Positions 1-7,903 of a stretch of DNA of 33,980 nt are shown here, piece after piece. Under the pieces are notes generated by a model, which made no database searches, was not told the origin of the DNA, and worked only from the letters and a program-made list of their open reading frames with translations. The first letter of the stretch is position 1. Each line of letters starts with the position of its first letter. The stretch covers positions 1 to 33,980 of the forward strand of contig JAHBYK010000026.1 in the NCBI GenBank assembly GCA_019635965.1, given 5' to 3'. This stretch comes from Parvibaculum sp. (GTDB lineage: Bacteria > Pseudomonadota > Alphaproteobacteria > Parvibaculales > Parvibaculaceae). The position numbers were made by a program, and so were the translations under genes.

Positions 1-31
1 GTGAGCCCCGGATGAACACGAAGAGCGAACC

Positions 32-946
32 ATGCTCCACATCGTCTATGCCCTGATCCCCATCTTCCTCGTGATCGCGCTTGGCTTCGTCATCCGCCGC
101 ATGGACTTCCCCGGCGAGGCTTTCTGGGCACCGCTCGACCAGATGAACTACTACGTCCTCTTCCCGGCCCTGCTCTGCTACACGCTGGCGGTTGCGGAGA
201 TAAGGCTCGGCGAGGTTGGTGCAATGGCGGCGGTGCTTGCAGCGGGCATGATGTCCATGGTCGCACTGCTGATGCTCTCCAGACGCTTCCTGCCGATGAC
301 GGGACCGGAATTCTCGAGCGTCTTTCAGGGCGCGGTGCGCTGGAACAGCTTTGTCGCCCTCGCCGCCATCGCCTCGCTCTGGGGCAAGCCGGGGCTCGCG
401 CTCGCCGCCGTCGCCGTCGCCGTGATGGTGCCGATTGCGAATGTCGTCTCGGTCACGGTGCTGACGCGCTATGCCGGCGCGACACCGGCCGGCCCCGCCG
501 CCATTGCAAAGCTCCTGTCGAAGAACCCGCTGATCCTCGCCTGCGTGGCAGGCATCGCACTCAACCTCACCGGCATCGGCCTGCCGGGGCCACTCGCCAC
601 CACCTTCAAGATCGTCGGCGATGCCTCGCTCACCCTCGGCCTGTTGACGGTCGGCGCCGGGCTCCAGATCGTGAACGTGCTCGAAAAGAAGTGGATCGTG
701 CTCTATACGAGCGCGCTCAAGCTCGTCGCCATGCCGCTGATGATGATGGGCTTTTGCATCTTGTTCGGCGTGGACGAGCTTGCCCGCCTCGTCGTGCTGA
801 TCTGCGCCGCCGTGCCGGGCGCAACGTCGTCCTACATGCTCGCCCGCCAGCTCGGCGGCGACATGCATCTGATGGCAAGCCTCATCACCGGCGGCACCAT
901 CCTCGCCGTCGCCACCATGCCGATCATGTTGTGGTGGCTGGGGTAG
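32..946 (+). CDS. AEC (auxin efflux carrier) family transporter
   Basis: A 304-residue, very hydrophobic protein with about ten predicted membrane segments spread over its whole length, beginning at residue 4. Length and pattern fit the AEC/membrane transport protein family, whose bacterial members export or import small organic acids or similar solutes. The middle has the usual polar break and the second half contains the conserved glycine/proline-rich stretch near residues 255-275 (VPGATSSYMLARQLGGD). Substrate cannot be read from sequence. The ATG at 32 is preceded only by a weak purine stretch (gaagagcga). Bases 1-31 hold no recognisable gene; four codons followed by TGA at 13-15 could be the tail of an upstream gene but this cannot be shown. 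Its stop lies 3 bp from the stop of the convergent gene. Confidence 0.85.
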   Translation: MLHIVYALIPIFLVIALGFVIRRMDFPGEAFWAPLDQMNYYVLFPALLCYTLAVAEIRLGEVGAMAAVLAAGMMSMVALLMLSRRFLPMTGPEFSSVFQGAVRWNSFVALAAIASLWGKPGLALAAVAVAVMVPIANVVSVTVLTRYAGATPAGPAAIAKLLSKNPLILACVAGIALNLTGIGLPGPLATTFKIVGDASLTLGLLTVGAGLQIVNVLEKKWIVLYTSALKLVAMPLMMMGFCILFGVDELARLVVLICAAVPGATSSYMLARQLGGDMHLMASLITGGTILAVATMPIMLWWLG

Positions 947-949
947 TGT

Positions 950-1369
950 TCAGAGCTTCAGGTCGCTGGCGCAACCAGCAGCATGGTCCCAGGCATCCTC
1001 GCCAAGATCGGACCCCTCCTGAAGCGCCGAGATATGGCTCTGGATACGCTGCTCCCAGCCTGCCTCGAGCTGCGACCGCGTGACGAGATCGCCTGTCGGC
1101 GCGACAAGCCCGCTTTCGATCATCCCGAGAAGCCTCGCCTCGCCGCTTTGGGCCGTATCGGCAAAATAGTGAAACCGCGGCACATTCTGCCCGATCTCGC
1201 GCCCATAAACGATTGCGGCCGCCGCCAGCATCGCTGTGCAGTCCCGCAGTTCGAGATAGGCGCCGAACTTTTCCTGATCATAGACCGGGTTGGAGATGGC
1301 AGGCGCCGCAAGAACCGCCGAGGCAAGCGTACCGGCAAGAAGCCGAAGCCGGTATTTCCTATCCAACAT
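950..1369 (-). CDS. Small secreted protein of unknown function
   Basis: A 139-residue protein with an N-terminal signal peptide (basic MLDRKYRLR, hydrophobic core, likely cleavage after about residue 26), so probably periplasmic. Two cysteines remain in the mature part, near residues 42 and 133, and could form one disulfide. The start at 1369 was chosen over a longer reading because a strong ribosome site (GAGGGAG) precedes it and the signal peptide begins there; the longer form would add about 41 residues of improbable composition and overlap aidB. It begins 20 bp after the aidB stop and probably shares its transcript. I recognise no family; the mature sequence looks mainly helical. Function unknown. 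Confidence 0.7.
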   Translation of the reverse strand: MLDRKYRLRLLAGTLASAVLAAPAISNPVYDQEKFGAYLELRDCTAMLAAAAIVYGREIGQNVPRFHYFADTAQSGEARLLGMIESGLVAPTGDLVTRSQLEAGWEQRIQSHISALQEGSDLGEDAWDHAAGCASDLKL

Positions 1370-1389
1370 GCCACTCCCTCCTCTGCAAA

Positions 1390-3084
1390 TCAGGACGCAA
1401 GCCGCGCCCGCTCGTTGATGGCGCGCACATCCGCCCCCACAGGCAGCGTACCATAGACATCGCCCCAGTCGCGGCCGAGGCGCGTGGCGCAATAGGCGTC
1501 CGACACGAAGCCCGGCGCGTGTTGCAGCAGCAGCGCACCGGCGGCGACTTTCGCCATCTGCTCCACCACCTGCCGCGAGCGCGCCTCGAGCGAGGCCATA
1601 TCGGTGAAGCCGTCCTTCAGCGCGCCGAGCGCGCCGTCATAGGCCGCACTTGCGCCCCGCGCCTTGTCGAGTTCCGCAAACACGATGTCGAGCGCCTGCG
1701 GCTCGCGCATCAGCGCGCGCAGAACGTCGAGGCACATGACATTGCCCGAACCTTCCCAGATCGCATTGACCGGCATTTCCCGGTAGATGCGGCCCGCTAT
1801 GCCTTCCTCGACATAGCCATTGCCGCCGAGGCACTCCATCGCCTCATAGGCAAGGTTCGGCGCACGCTTGCAGACCCAGTATTTCGCAACCGGAGTCATG
1901 ATGCGGCGGAAGGCGGCCTCCGCCTCGTCCTCATGCGCGCGGTCGAACGAGCGCGCCACGCGGAAGGAAAGAGCCGTCGCCGCTTCCGTCTCGAGTGCGA
2001 GATCGGCGAGCACATTCGCCATCAGCGGCTGGTCGATCAGCTTTTTCTGGAAGACCGTGCGATAGAAACAGTGATGGACGGCCTGGCTGACCGCCTGCCG
2101 CATCATCCCGGCCGTCGCCACCGCGCAATCGAGCCGCGTATAGGTCGCCATCTCGATGATGTTCCTGACGCCCCGCCCTTCCTCGCCGATGAGCCAGCCG
2201 GACGCCGCCTGAAACTCGACCTCGGAAGAGGCATTGGACTTGTTGCCGACCTTGTCCTTCAGCCGCTGGATGCGGATCGCATTGACGCTGCCATCGGGCA
2301 GGAAGCGCGGCATGAGAAAGCAGGAAATCCCGCCCGGCGCCTGCGCCAGCACGAGAAAGGCATCGCACATCGGCGCGGAGAAGAACCATTTATGCCCGGT
2401 GATGCGGTATTCCTCGCCCGGCCCGCCCTTGGCCGCCGGATGCGCGACGGTCGTATTGGCGCGCACATCCGTGCCGCCCTGCTTCTCCGTCATGCCCATG
2501 CCGAAGGTCACGCCCTTCTTCTCGCGCGCAGGCAGGAAACGCTCGTCATACTGGCGTGAAAGAATCCGCGGCACCCATTCCTTCGCAAGCGAGGGCTGGA
2601 AGAGAAGCGCGGGCACCGCCGCATTCGTCATGGTGATGGGGCAGCCATGTCCCGCTTCCGCCTGCGTCATCATGTAGGTGCCGGCAAGCCGCGCGACGAC
2701 CGCGCCCGCCTTCGGCTTCGCGTCGAGCCCCTCCTTCAGATGGTCCCAGGGCGAGCCGTGAAGCCCCTGCTCCACCGACAGCGCCATCAGCCGGTGATAG
2801 GCGGGATGAAATTCCACCCGGTCCGCCCGGTTGCCGAAACGGTCGAAGCTCTTGAGAACCGGCAGATAGGCATTGGCCTGCCGCCCGAGATCGAGCACCT
2901 CCGCGCTTCCCGCCTTTGCCCCGAAGGCCGCGAGCGAGGCGGCCGCGTGCCCGGCGCCCTCGCGCGCCACCGTTTCCTGCAACGCCTTGTCGCCCGTGAA
3001 GAGATTCACATCCTCAAGCGGCGGCGGCTGGTTGAAAACCTCGTGAGTCGCAAAACCGGCGGGCGTTTCCATCTGGCTGGCCAT
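1390..3084 (-). CDS. aidB: AidB-like acyl-CoA dehydrogenase (alkylation response family)
   Basis: A 564-residue flavoprotein of the acyl-CoA dehydrogenase superfamily, closely resembling E. coli AidB along its length. Shared signatures include the N-terminal HEVFNQPPPLEDVNL segment, the GMGMTEKQGGTDVRANTT flavin-domain stretch, GHKWFFSAPMCDAFLVLAQ, and IWEGSGNVMCLDVLRAL near the C-terminus. E. coli AidB binds FAD and DNA and is induced by the Ada alkylation response; its true substrate is unsettled. No ada or alkB gene is visible here, so an alkylation role is inference only. The start at 3084 has AGAGG about 12 bp upstream; a second ATG four codons later is possible. It is divergent from pyrB and followed after 20 bp by the small secreted protein. 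Confidence 0.92.
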   Translation of the reverse strand: MASQMETPAGFATHEVFNQPPPLEDVNLFTGDKALQETVAREGAGHAAASLAAFGAKAGSAEVLDLGRQANAYLPVLKSFDRFGNRADRVEFHPAYHRLMALSVEQGLHGSPWDHLKEGLDAKPKAGAVVARLAGTYMMTQAEAGHGCPITMTNAAVPALLFQPSLAKEWVPRILSRQYDERFLPAREKKGVTFGMGMTEKQGGTDVRANTTVAHPAAKGGPGEEYRITGHKWFFSAPMCDAFLVLAQAPGGISCFLMPRFLPDGSVNAIRIQRLKDKVGNKSNASSEVEFQAASGWLIGEEGRGVRNIIEMATYTRLDCAVATAGMMRQAVSQAVHHCFYRTVFQKKLIDQPLMANVLADLALETEAATALSFRVARSFDRAHEDEAEAAFRRIMTPVAKYWVCKRAPNLAYEAMECLGGNGYVEEGIAGRIYREMPVNAIWEGSGNVMCLDVLRALMREPQALDIVFAELDKARGASAAYDGALGALKDGFTDMASLEARSRQVVEQMAKVAAGALLLQHAPGFVSDAYCATRLGRDWGDVYGTLPVGADVRAINERARLAS

Positions 3085-3167
3085 GGTGCCTGAACCTCTT
3101 TTCCGGGGACTTGGCGGAAGGTTAGCACCGCCCCCGCCCCCCGGCCAAACAGTGGCGCAAAACCACC

Positions 3168-3196
3168 TTGCCGCCCCCCGGAATCGGCCCTATACA
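3168..3196 (+). promoter_or_regulatory. Predicted sigma70-type promoter of pyrB
   Basis: TTGCCG at 3168-3173, a 17-bp spacer and TATACA at 3191-3196 give a good housekeeping promoter pointing into pyrB. Transcription would be expected to start about 3203, only some five bases before the pyrB ATG at 3208, leaving no room for a ribosome site. The call rests on sequence match and location only. Confidence 0.6.
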
Positions 3197-3207
3197 ATGC
3201 GGCTTTA

Positions 3208-4191
3208 ATGACAAACGCTGACAAACAGCCTCAAGCCATCTTCCCGCACCGGCATTTGCTGGGCATCGAAGGGCTTTCCCCCGCTGACATCACCGCCCTT
3301 CTCGATCTTGCCGACACCTATGTCGAGCAGAACCGCCAGGTCGACAAGAAGGGCTCCGTGCTGCGCGGCCGCACCCAGATCAACCTGTTCTTCGAAGCCT
3401 CCACCCGTACGCAAAGCTCTTTCGAACTCGCGGGAAAGCGCCTCGGCGCCGATGTGATGAACATGTCGGTCTCGTCCTCCTCCGTGAAAAAGGGCGAGAC
3501 GCTGATCGACACGGCGGTGACGCTGAACGCGATGCACCCCGACCTCATCATCATCCGGCATCAGAGCTCCGGCGCGGTGGAGCTTCTGTCGCAGAAAGTC
3601 TCCTGCTCGGTCATCAATGCCGGCGACGGCGCGCATGAGCATCCGACTCAGGCATTGCTCGACGCGCTGACCATCCGCCGGCGCAAGGGCAGGCTTCAGG
3701 GCCTTCTCGTCGCCATCTGCGGCGACATTCTCCACAGCCGCGTTGCCCGCTCGAACATCCTTCTGCTGAATGCCATGGGCGCGCGCGTCCGCGTCATCGG
3801 CCCGCCGACCCTCATGCCCAAAGGCATCGAGCGGCTCGGCGTCGAGGTCTTTCACGACATGAAGAAGGGCCTCGAAGGCGTTGATATCGTTATGATGCTC
3901 CGTCTCCAGCTCGAGCGGATGGCCGGCTCCTATGTGCCAAGCCAGCGCGAATATTTCCACTTCTACGGCCTCGACTATTCGAAGCTCGCCCATGCCAAAC
4001 CCGATGCACTCGTCATGCATCCGGGGCCGATGAATCGCGGCGTCGAGATCGACAGCGCGGTGGCCGACGACATCGACCGCAGCCTTATCCGCGAACAGGT
4101 GGAGATGGGCGTCGCCGTGCGCATGGCCGTGCTCGATGCCCTCTCGCGCAACCTGCCGAACGAGCTGCCGCTCGCCGGAGGCCGCGCATGA
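3208..4191 (+). CDS. pyrB: Aspartate carbamoyltransferase catalytic chain
   Basis: A 327-residue enzyme joining carbamoyl phosphate and L-aspartate to N-carbamoyl-L-aspartate, the committed step of pyrimidine synthesis in the cytoplasm. The carbamoyl-phosphate loop [19 protein letters not shown] is present, followed by VKKGET, the [10 protein letters not shown] motif and the aspartate-domain [11 protein letters not shown]. Length fits bacterial catalytic chains plus a short N-terminal extension. The ATG at 3208 is the only sensible start but lacks a Shine-Dalgarno site; see the promoter entry. The last four bases overlap the next gene (ATGA), which encodes a catalytically degenerate dihydroorotase. 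In pseudomonads such a partner is needed to assemble active ATCase; the overlap suggests the same complex here. No pyrI regulatory chain is in the window. Confidence 0.97.
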   Translation: MTNADKQPQAIFPHRHLLGIEGLSPADITALLDLADTYVEQNRQVDKKGSVLRGRTQINLFFEASTRTQSSFELAGKRLGADVMNMSVSSSSVKKGETLIDTAVTLNAMHPDLIIIRHQSSGAVELLSQKVSCSVINAGDGAHEHPTQALLDALTIRRRKGRLQGLLVAICGDILHSRVARSNILLLNAMGARVRVIGPPTLMPKGIERLGVEVFHDMKKGLEGVDIVMMLRLQLERMAGSYVPSQREYFHFYGLDYSKLAHAKPDALVMHPGPMNRGVEIDSAVADDIDRSLIREQVEMGVAVRMAVLDALSRNLPNELPLAGGRA

Positions 4192-5483
4192 GCCGCACCG
4201 CCTTCATCAATGCCCGCCTGATCGACCCCGCCAGCGGCTATGACGAGCGCGGCAATCTGCTTGTCGAGAATGGCGTGATCGCCGATCTCGGCCCCACCCT
4301 GTTCAATGACGGTCTGCCCGACGGCACGGAGGTGGTGGACTGCAAGGGCCGCGTCCTCTCGCCCGGCCTGATCGACTGCCGCGTCTTCACCGGCGAGCCC
4401 GGCGCCGAACACCGCGAAACGCTGGCGCTGGCGAGCAAGGCGGCAGCGGCCGGCGGCGTCACCACCATGATCGTCATGCCGAACACCAATCCGGTGATCG
4501 ACGATGTGGCGCTGGTCGATTTCATCGAACGCCGCGCCCGTGACACGGCCATCGTCCATGTCCACACCATGGCGGCGCTGACCAAGGGCCTCGAAGGCAA
4601 GGAAATGACGGAATTCGGCCTGCTGCTCGAAGCAGGCGCCGTCGGCTTCACCGATGGCCTGAAGGCTGTCGCCAATGCGCAGGTCATGCGCCGCGCGCTC
4701 AGCTACGCCGCTCATATGGGCGCACTCGTGGTGCAGCATGCGGAGGAACCAACGCTCGCCACTGGCGTCATGAACGAGAGCGAGCTTGCCGGCCGCCTCG
4801 GCCTTGCGGGTATCCCCGCCGCCGCCGAAACCATCATGATCGAGCGCGACCTCAGGCTCCTCGAACTCACGGGTGGGCGCTATCACGTCTCGCAGGTTTC
4901 CTGCGAAGCCTCGGTCGACATCATCCGCCGCGCCAAGACGCGCGGACTGCCCGTCACCTGCGGCGTCTCGGCGGCGCATCTGCAACTCAACGAAAACGAC
5001 GTCCAGTCCTACCGCACCTTCTTCAAGATCTCGCCGCCGCTCCGCGGTGAGCAGGACCGTCTTGCACTGGTCGCAGGGCTCGCCGACGGCACGATCGACG
5101 TCGTTGTCTCCGGCCACGATCCGCGTGACCCGGAAGTGAAGCGCCGCCCCTTTGCGGAAGCCGATTTCGGCGCCATCGGCCTTGAAACGCTGCTGCCGGC
5201 CGCGCTGGCGCTCGTCCATAATGGCGACCTGCCGCTTGGCCGGATGCTCGCCGCTCTCACCTGCCATCCGTCGGACCTGCTCGGCCTTGGCCGGGGCCGC
5301 CTTGTAACGGGCCTCCCCGCCGATCTCGTGCTGATCGATACGGAGGTGCCGTGGAAGCTCGAAGCGGCTAGTCTCAAGTCGATCTCGAAGAATACACCCT
5401 TCGAAGACCGCCTGTTCCAGGGCCGCGCCATCCGCACGATGGTTGGCGGCCGCACGGTCTATGTTCACGGGGAGGAACGCTGA
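4188..5483 (+). CDS. pyrC: Dihydroorotase-like protein lacking catalytic metal ligands (pseudo-DHOase)
   Basis: A 431-residue amidohydrolase-fold protein aligned with class I dihydroorotase throughout, but missing key residues. The N-terminal metal motif D-x-H-x-H-x-R is replaced by DCRVFTG (residues 63-69), so both histidines and the substrate arginine are gone. The ligand histidine of the HVS motif is glutamine (Q236), and the catalytic aspartate of the TDHAPH motif is glycine (SGHDPR, residues 308-313). The aspartate of FTDG and histidine of QHAEE remain. It is therefore unlikely to hydrolyse dihydroorotate. Related inactive PyrC' proteins in Pseudomonas are structural partners of ATCase; that role is inferred here from the 4-bp overlap with pyrB. 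The cell should carry a functional dihydroorotase elsewhere. Often annotated simply as pyrC. Confidence 0.93.
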   Translation: MSRTAFINARLIDPASGYDERGNLLVENGVIADLGPTLFNDGLPDGTEVVDCKGRVLSPGLIDCRVFTGEPGAEHRETLALASKAAAAGGVTTMIVMPNTNPVIDDVALVDFIERRARDTAIVHVHTMAALTKGLEGKEMTEFGLLLEAGAVGFTDGLKAVANAQVMRRALSYAAHMGALVVQHAEEPTLATGVMNESELAGRLGLAGIPAAAETIMIERDLRLLELTGGRYHVSQVSCEASVDIIRRAKTRGLPVTCGVSAAHLQLNENDVQSYRTFFKISPPLRGEQDRLALVAGLADGTIDVVVSGHDPRDPEVKRRPFAEADFGAIGLETLLPAALALVHNGDLPLGRMLAALTCHPSDLLGLGRGRLVTGLPADLVLIDTEVPWKLEAASLKSISKNTPFEDRLFQGRAIRTMVGGRTVYVHGEER

Positions 5484-5485
5484 CC

Positions 5486-6115
5486 ATGGATGTCGCATCG
5501 CTGTCGCTGCCGCTTGTGGCGCTCATTCTCGGCTATCTGCTCGGCTCCATTCCCTTCGGCCTCTTGCTGACCAAGGCCGCCGGTCTTGGCGATATTCGGG
5601 ACATCGGCTCCGGCAATATCGGTGCAACCAATGCGCTGCGCACCGGCAATCGCTGGGTCGCCGCCGGCACGCTGATCGGCGATGCAGCCAAAGGCGCCGT
5701 TGCGGTGCTGCTCATGGCATGGGTCGCGCGCACCGCGGGCGGCGATGCCGCCATGCTGGGTGGTCTCGCGGCGCTCGGCGCGTTCGTCGGTCATCTCTTT
5801 CCCGCCTGGCTCGGCTTCAAGGGCGGAAAGGGGGTCTCCACCTTCATCGGTGTGCTGCTCGCGCTCTATTGGCCCGTCGGCCTCCTCTTTTGCGCCACAT
5901 GGCTGCTCGTCGCGCTGATCTCGCGTTATTCATCGCTCTCGGCGCTCGTCGCAGCGCTGCTCACGCCGGTCTATCTCGCCTGGCTTGACCAATGGCAATT
6001 TGTCGGCCTGAGCGCCGTTCTGGTTGTCCTCATCTACATCGCGCACCGCGAGAACATTTCGCGGCTGCTGGCGGGAACGGAGTCCCGCATCGGCCAGAAG
6101 AAGGCGGAAGGCTGA
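5486..6115 (+). CDS. plsY: Glycerol-3-phosphate acyltransferase PlsY (acyl-phosphate dependent)
   Basis: A 209-residue inner-membrane enzyme that transfers an acyl group from acyl-phosphate to sn-glycerol-3-phosphate, giving lysophosphatidate at the start of phospholipid synthesis. The family motifs are visible: [11 protein letters not shown] near residue 14, [19 protein letters not shown] (about 34-52), and [17 protein letters not shown] (about 104-120). Five to six hydrophobic segments fit the family topology. It begins 2 bp after the preceding stop behind a strong GGGGAGGAA ribosome site, so it belongs to the pyrB operon. A partner plsX is not in the window. Confidence 0.96.
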   Translation: MDVASLSLPLVALILGYLLGSIPFGLLLTKAAGLGDIRDIGSGNIGATNALRTGNRWVAAGTLIGDAAKGAVAVLLMAWVARTAGGDAAMLGGLAALGAFVGHLFPAWLGFKGGKGVSTFIGVLLALYWPVGLLFCATWLLVALISRYSSLSALVAALLTPVYLAWLDQWQFVGLSAVLVVLIYIAHRENISRLLAGTESRIGQKKAEG

Positions 6116-6120
6116 TCCCC

Positions 6121-7236
6121 ATGGGCATGGCGCTCCCTCCAGCCGAGCGCCTCGCCCGTCTCCGTCTCGCGCGCAGCGAGAATGTCGGTCCCGCCACCTT
6201 CCGCGATCTGCTCGATCACTTCGGCAATGCCCGGGATGCACTCGACGCCCTGCCCGAACTTGCCGCGCGCGGCGGTTCGAAGCGCCGCCTGAAGATTGCG
6301 CATCCGGCAGACGCCGAAGCGGAAATCACCGCCATTGAGAAAATGGGCGGCAAGCTCCTTGTGCTTGGCAGCGAGGATTACCCCGAACGTCTCGCCACGC
6401 TCGATCCGCCGCCGCCCGTGATCTCGGTGCTGGGCGACATTTCAAAGGCGAATGGCAAATCCATCGCGCTGGTCGGTTCGCGCAATGCCTCCGCAGCCGG
6501 GCGCCGCATCGCAGGCGAAATGGCCGAGGCTTTGGGAGCGGAAGGCTTCACCGTCGTTTCAGGTCTCGCACGCGGCATAGATACCGCCGCGCATCGTGCA
6601 TCGCTTGCCACCGGAACGGTCGCCGTCCTCGCTGGCGGTCTCGACATCGTCTACCCGGAAGAGAACCGAGACTTGCAGAAACTGATCGCAGAGCGTGGCG
6701 CCCTGGTGAGCGAAATGCCGCCCGGCACCAGCCCGCAGGCGCGTCACTTTCCGCGCCGCAACCGCTTGATCTCCGGCCTCTCGCTTGCCGTCGTCGTCAT
6801 TGAGGCCGCGCTTCGCTCCGGCTCGCTCATCACGGCGCGATTTGCACTCGAACAGGGCCGCGACGTCTTCGCCGTGCCCGGCTCGCCGCTTGATCCGCGC
6901 GCACAGGGCGCAAACAAGCTCATCAAGGATGGCGCGCCATTGGTCGAGAACGCGGCGGATGTGATTGCCGCGCTCGACACTCCTCTCGGTCACCGCTTCC
7001 GCGAGCCCGAACCGCCCTCCTATGCACCGCGCGCCGCCAGCCGGTCCGAAACGGACCAGGATTCACGCGCCCGCATCCTCGCTGCGCTGGGGCCGACACC
7101 CACGCCCGCCGACGACATCATCCGTGAGGCAGGCGTCTCCGTGCCGGAACTTCGCGCCGTCCTGCTGGAACTCGAACTCGCGGGCAGACTCCACCGCGAT
7201 CCGGGCGATCGCGTGAGCCTCCTGCCCGAAGCGTGA
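6121..7236 (+). CDS. dprA: DNA-processing protein DprA (Smf)
   Basis: A 371-residue protein that in transformable bacteria binds incoming single-stranded DNA and loads RecA. An N-terminal helical (SAM-like) region is followed by the Rossmann-like core with VGSRNAS, VVSGLARGIDTAAHRASL, GGLDIVYPEEN, SEMPPG and FPRRNRLISGLS, ending near residue 290. A C-terminal winged-helix segment (about 310-371) completes the usual three-domain form. The ATG at 6121 was chosen because GAAGG lies about 8 bp upstream; longer readings run back into plsY. It starts 5 bp after plsY and is the last gene of the pyrB operon. Many non-competent bacteria also carry dprA, so competence cannot be concluded. Confidence 0.95.
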   Translation: MGMALPPAERLARLRLARSENVGPATFRDLLDHFGNARDALDALPELAARGGSKRRLKIAHPADAEAEITAIEKMGGKLLVLGSEDYPERLATLDPPPPVISVLGDISKANGKSIALVGSRNASAAGRRIAGEMAEALGAEGFTVVSGLARGIDTAAHRASLATGTVAVLAGGLDIVYPEENRDLQKLIAERGALVSEMPPGTSPQARHFPRRNRLISGLSLAVVVIEAALRSGSLITARFALEQGRDVFAVPGSPLDPRAQGANKLIKDGAPLVENAADVIAALDTPLGHRFREPEPPSYAPRAASRSETDQDSRARILAALGPTPTPADDIIREAGVSVPELRAVLLELELAGRLHRDPGDRVSLLPEA

Positions 7237-7239
7237 TCG

Positions 7240-7521
7240 TCAGTCGCCCGCCACCTGCTTGCGTACCGCCGACTGGCCAAGCGACAGCAGCCGGGATTCC
7301 TCCGCCGCCACGCCGATCAGATAGGCAAGAAAACTGAAGCCTCGTTTGGCGGCCATTTTCCGCGAGGCAATCATCAGATCCAGCAGATAGGCGGCCACCG
7401 CCTCGTCGTCGGCATCGGCCAATGGATCGCCATTCGGAAGGGAATTTCTAAGGCGCCGCGCAGCCTCCTCAAGATCGCCGGCATCGGGCACGGCCTCGGC
7501 CCGAATGTAAGACTTCCGCAT
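7240..7521 (-). CDS. Small helical protein of unknown function
   Basis: A 93-residue protein with a strong ribosome site (GGAGGAGGT about 7 bp before the ATG), which supports it as a real gene. It looks almost entirely helical and has no signal peptide. The C-terminal half contains AAYLLDLMIASRKMAAKRG followed by FLAYLIGVAAEES, a pattern I loosely associate with short hypothetical proteins common in Rhizobiales, but I cannot name a family. It converges on dprA with a 3-bp gap and is transcribed away from topA. Function unknown. Confidence 0.65.
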   Translation of the reverse strand: MRKSYIRAEAVPDAGDLEEAARRLRNSLPNGDPLADADDEAVAAYLLDLMIASRKMAAKRGFSFLAYLIGVAAEESRLLSLGQSAVRKQVAGD

Positions 7522-7791
7522 CTCTCACCTCCTCCAAAAGCCATGCACACGGCGCGGCGGTGATAGTTTTCCAGAACCAGCCTCAGGTTCAGGAACTAGA
7601 TCGAAGTCTGTATAGAATGGATAAAATAGACCCTTTAGCCTAAGAGGAACTATATTCGTTCTGGACCGATATTCGCGGGTCCACAAGGCCACTGTATTTC
7701 CTCAAGGATTCCGCGGCATTTGACAGGCCCCGCCCTTTTCACCATTTTCACCCGGCGGTTCGCAGCGGCGGATGCGGCGCTGACTGGAGCA

Positions 7792-7814
7792 TTTCACGAT
7801 TTCTGAGCGTGAAA
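7792..7814. promoter_or_regulatory. Inverted repeat upstream of topA, possible operator
   Basis: TTTCACG, nine bases, CGTGAAA form a perfect 7-bp dyad centred about 100 bp before the topA start. The size and arm spacing resemble an operator for a dimeric regulator, but no regulator is implied by neighbours and no T-tract follows, so it is not a terminator. Function is a guess. Confidence 0.25.
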
Positions 7815-7878
7815 ACGGCCGGGTACGCCGGGCCGGCGGCAGAGGGCGCGCCGTGCTCCGGCACAGTGAAGCGCCCAA

Positions 7879-7884
7879 TATAAT
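7879..7884 (+). promoter_or_regulatory. Probable -10 box of topA promoter
   Basis: TATAAT matches the -10 consensus exactly and lies 20 bp before the topA ATG. No good -35 hexamer sits 16-18 bp upstream (the bases there are about CTCCGG). A start near 7890 would leave a leader of only about 13 bases without a recognisable ribosome site. Confidence 0.4.
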
Positions 7885-7903
7885 AAGAGAGTGCATCGGT
7901 CCA

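Larger units (their letters stand above)
7522..7903. other. Non-coding region between the 93-residue protein gene and topA
   Basis: About 380 bp with no convincing gene. The part from about 7560 to 7680 is clearly more AT-rich than its surroundings and probably holds the leftward promoter for the small gene, though no clean -35/-10 pair was found. It contains a direct repeat of ATATTCG (7652-7658 and 7669-7675, 17 bp apart), a dyad TTTCACG/CGTGAAA (7792-7798 and 7808-7814), and a TATAAT box at 7879-7884. Confidence 0.6.

Noticed and set aside
3975..5498. A 507-codon minus-strand frame opposite pyrB/pyrC
   Set aside because: Lies wholly over two well-supported genes; composition is that of an antisense shadow.
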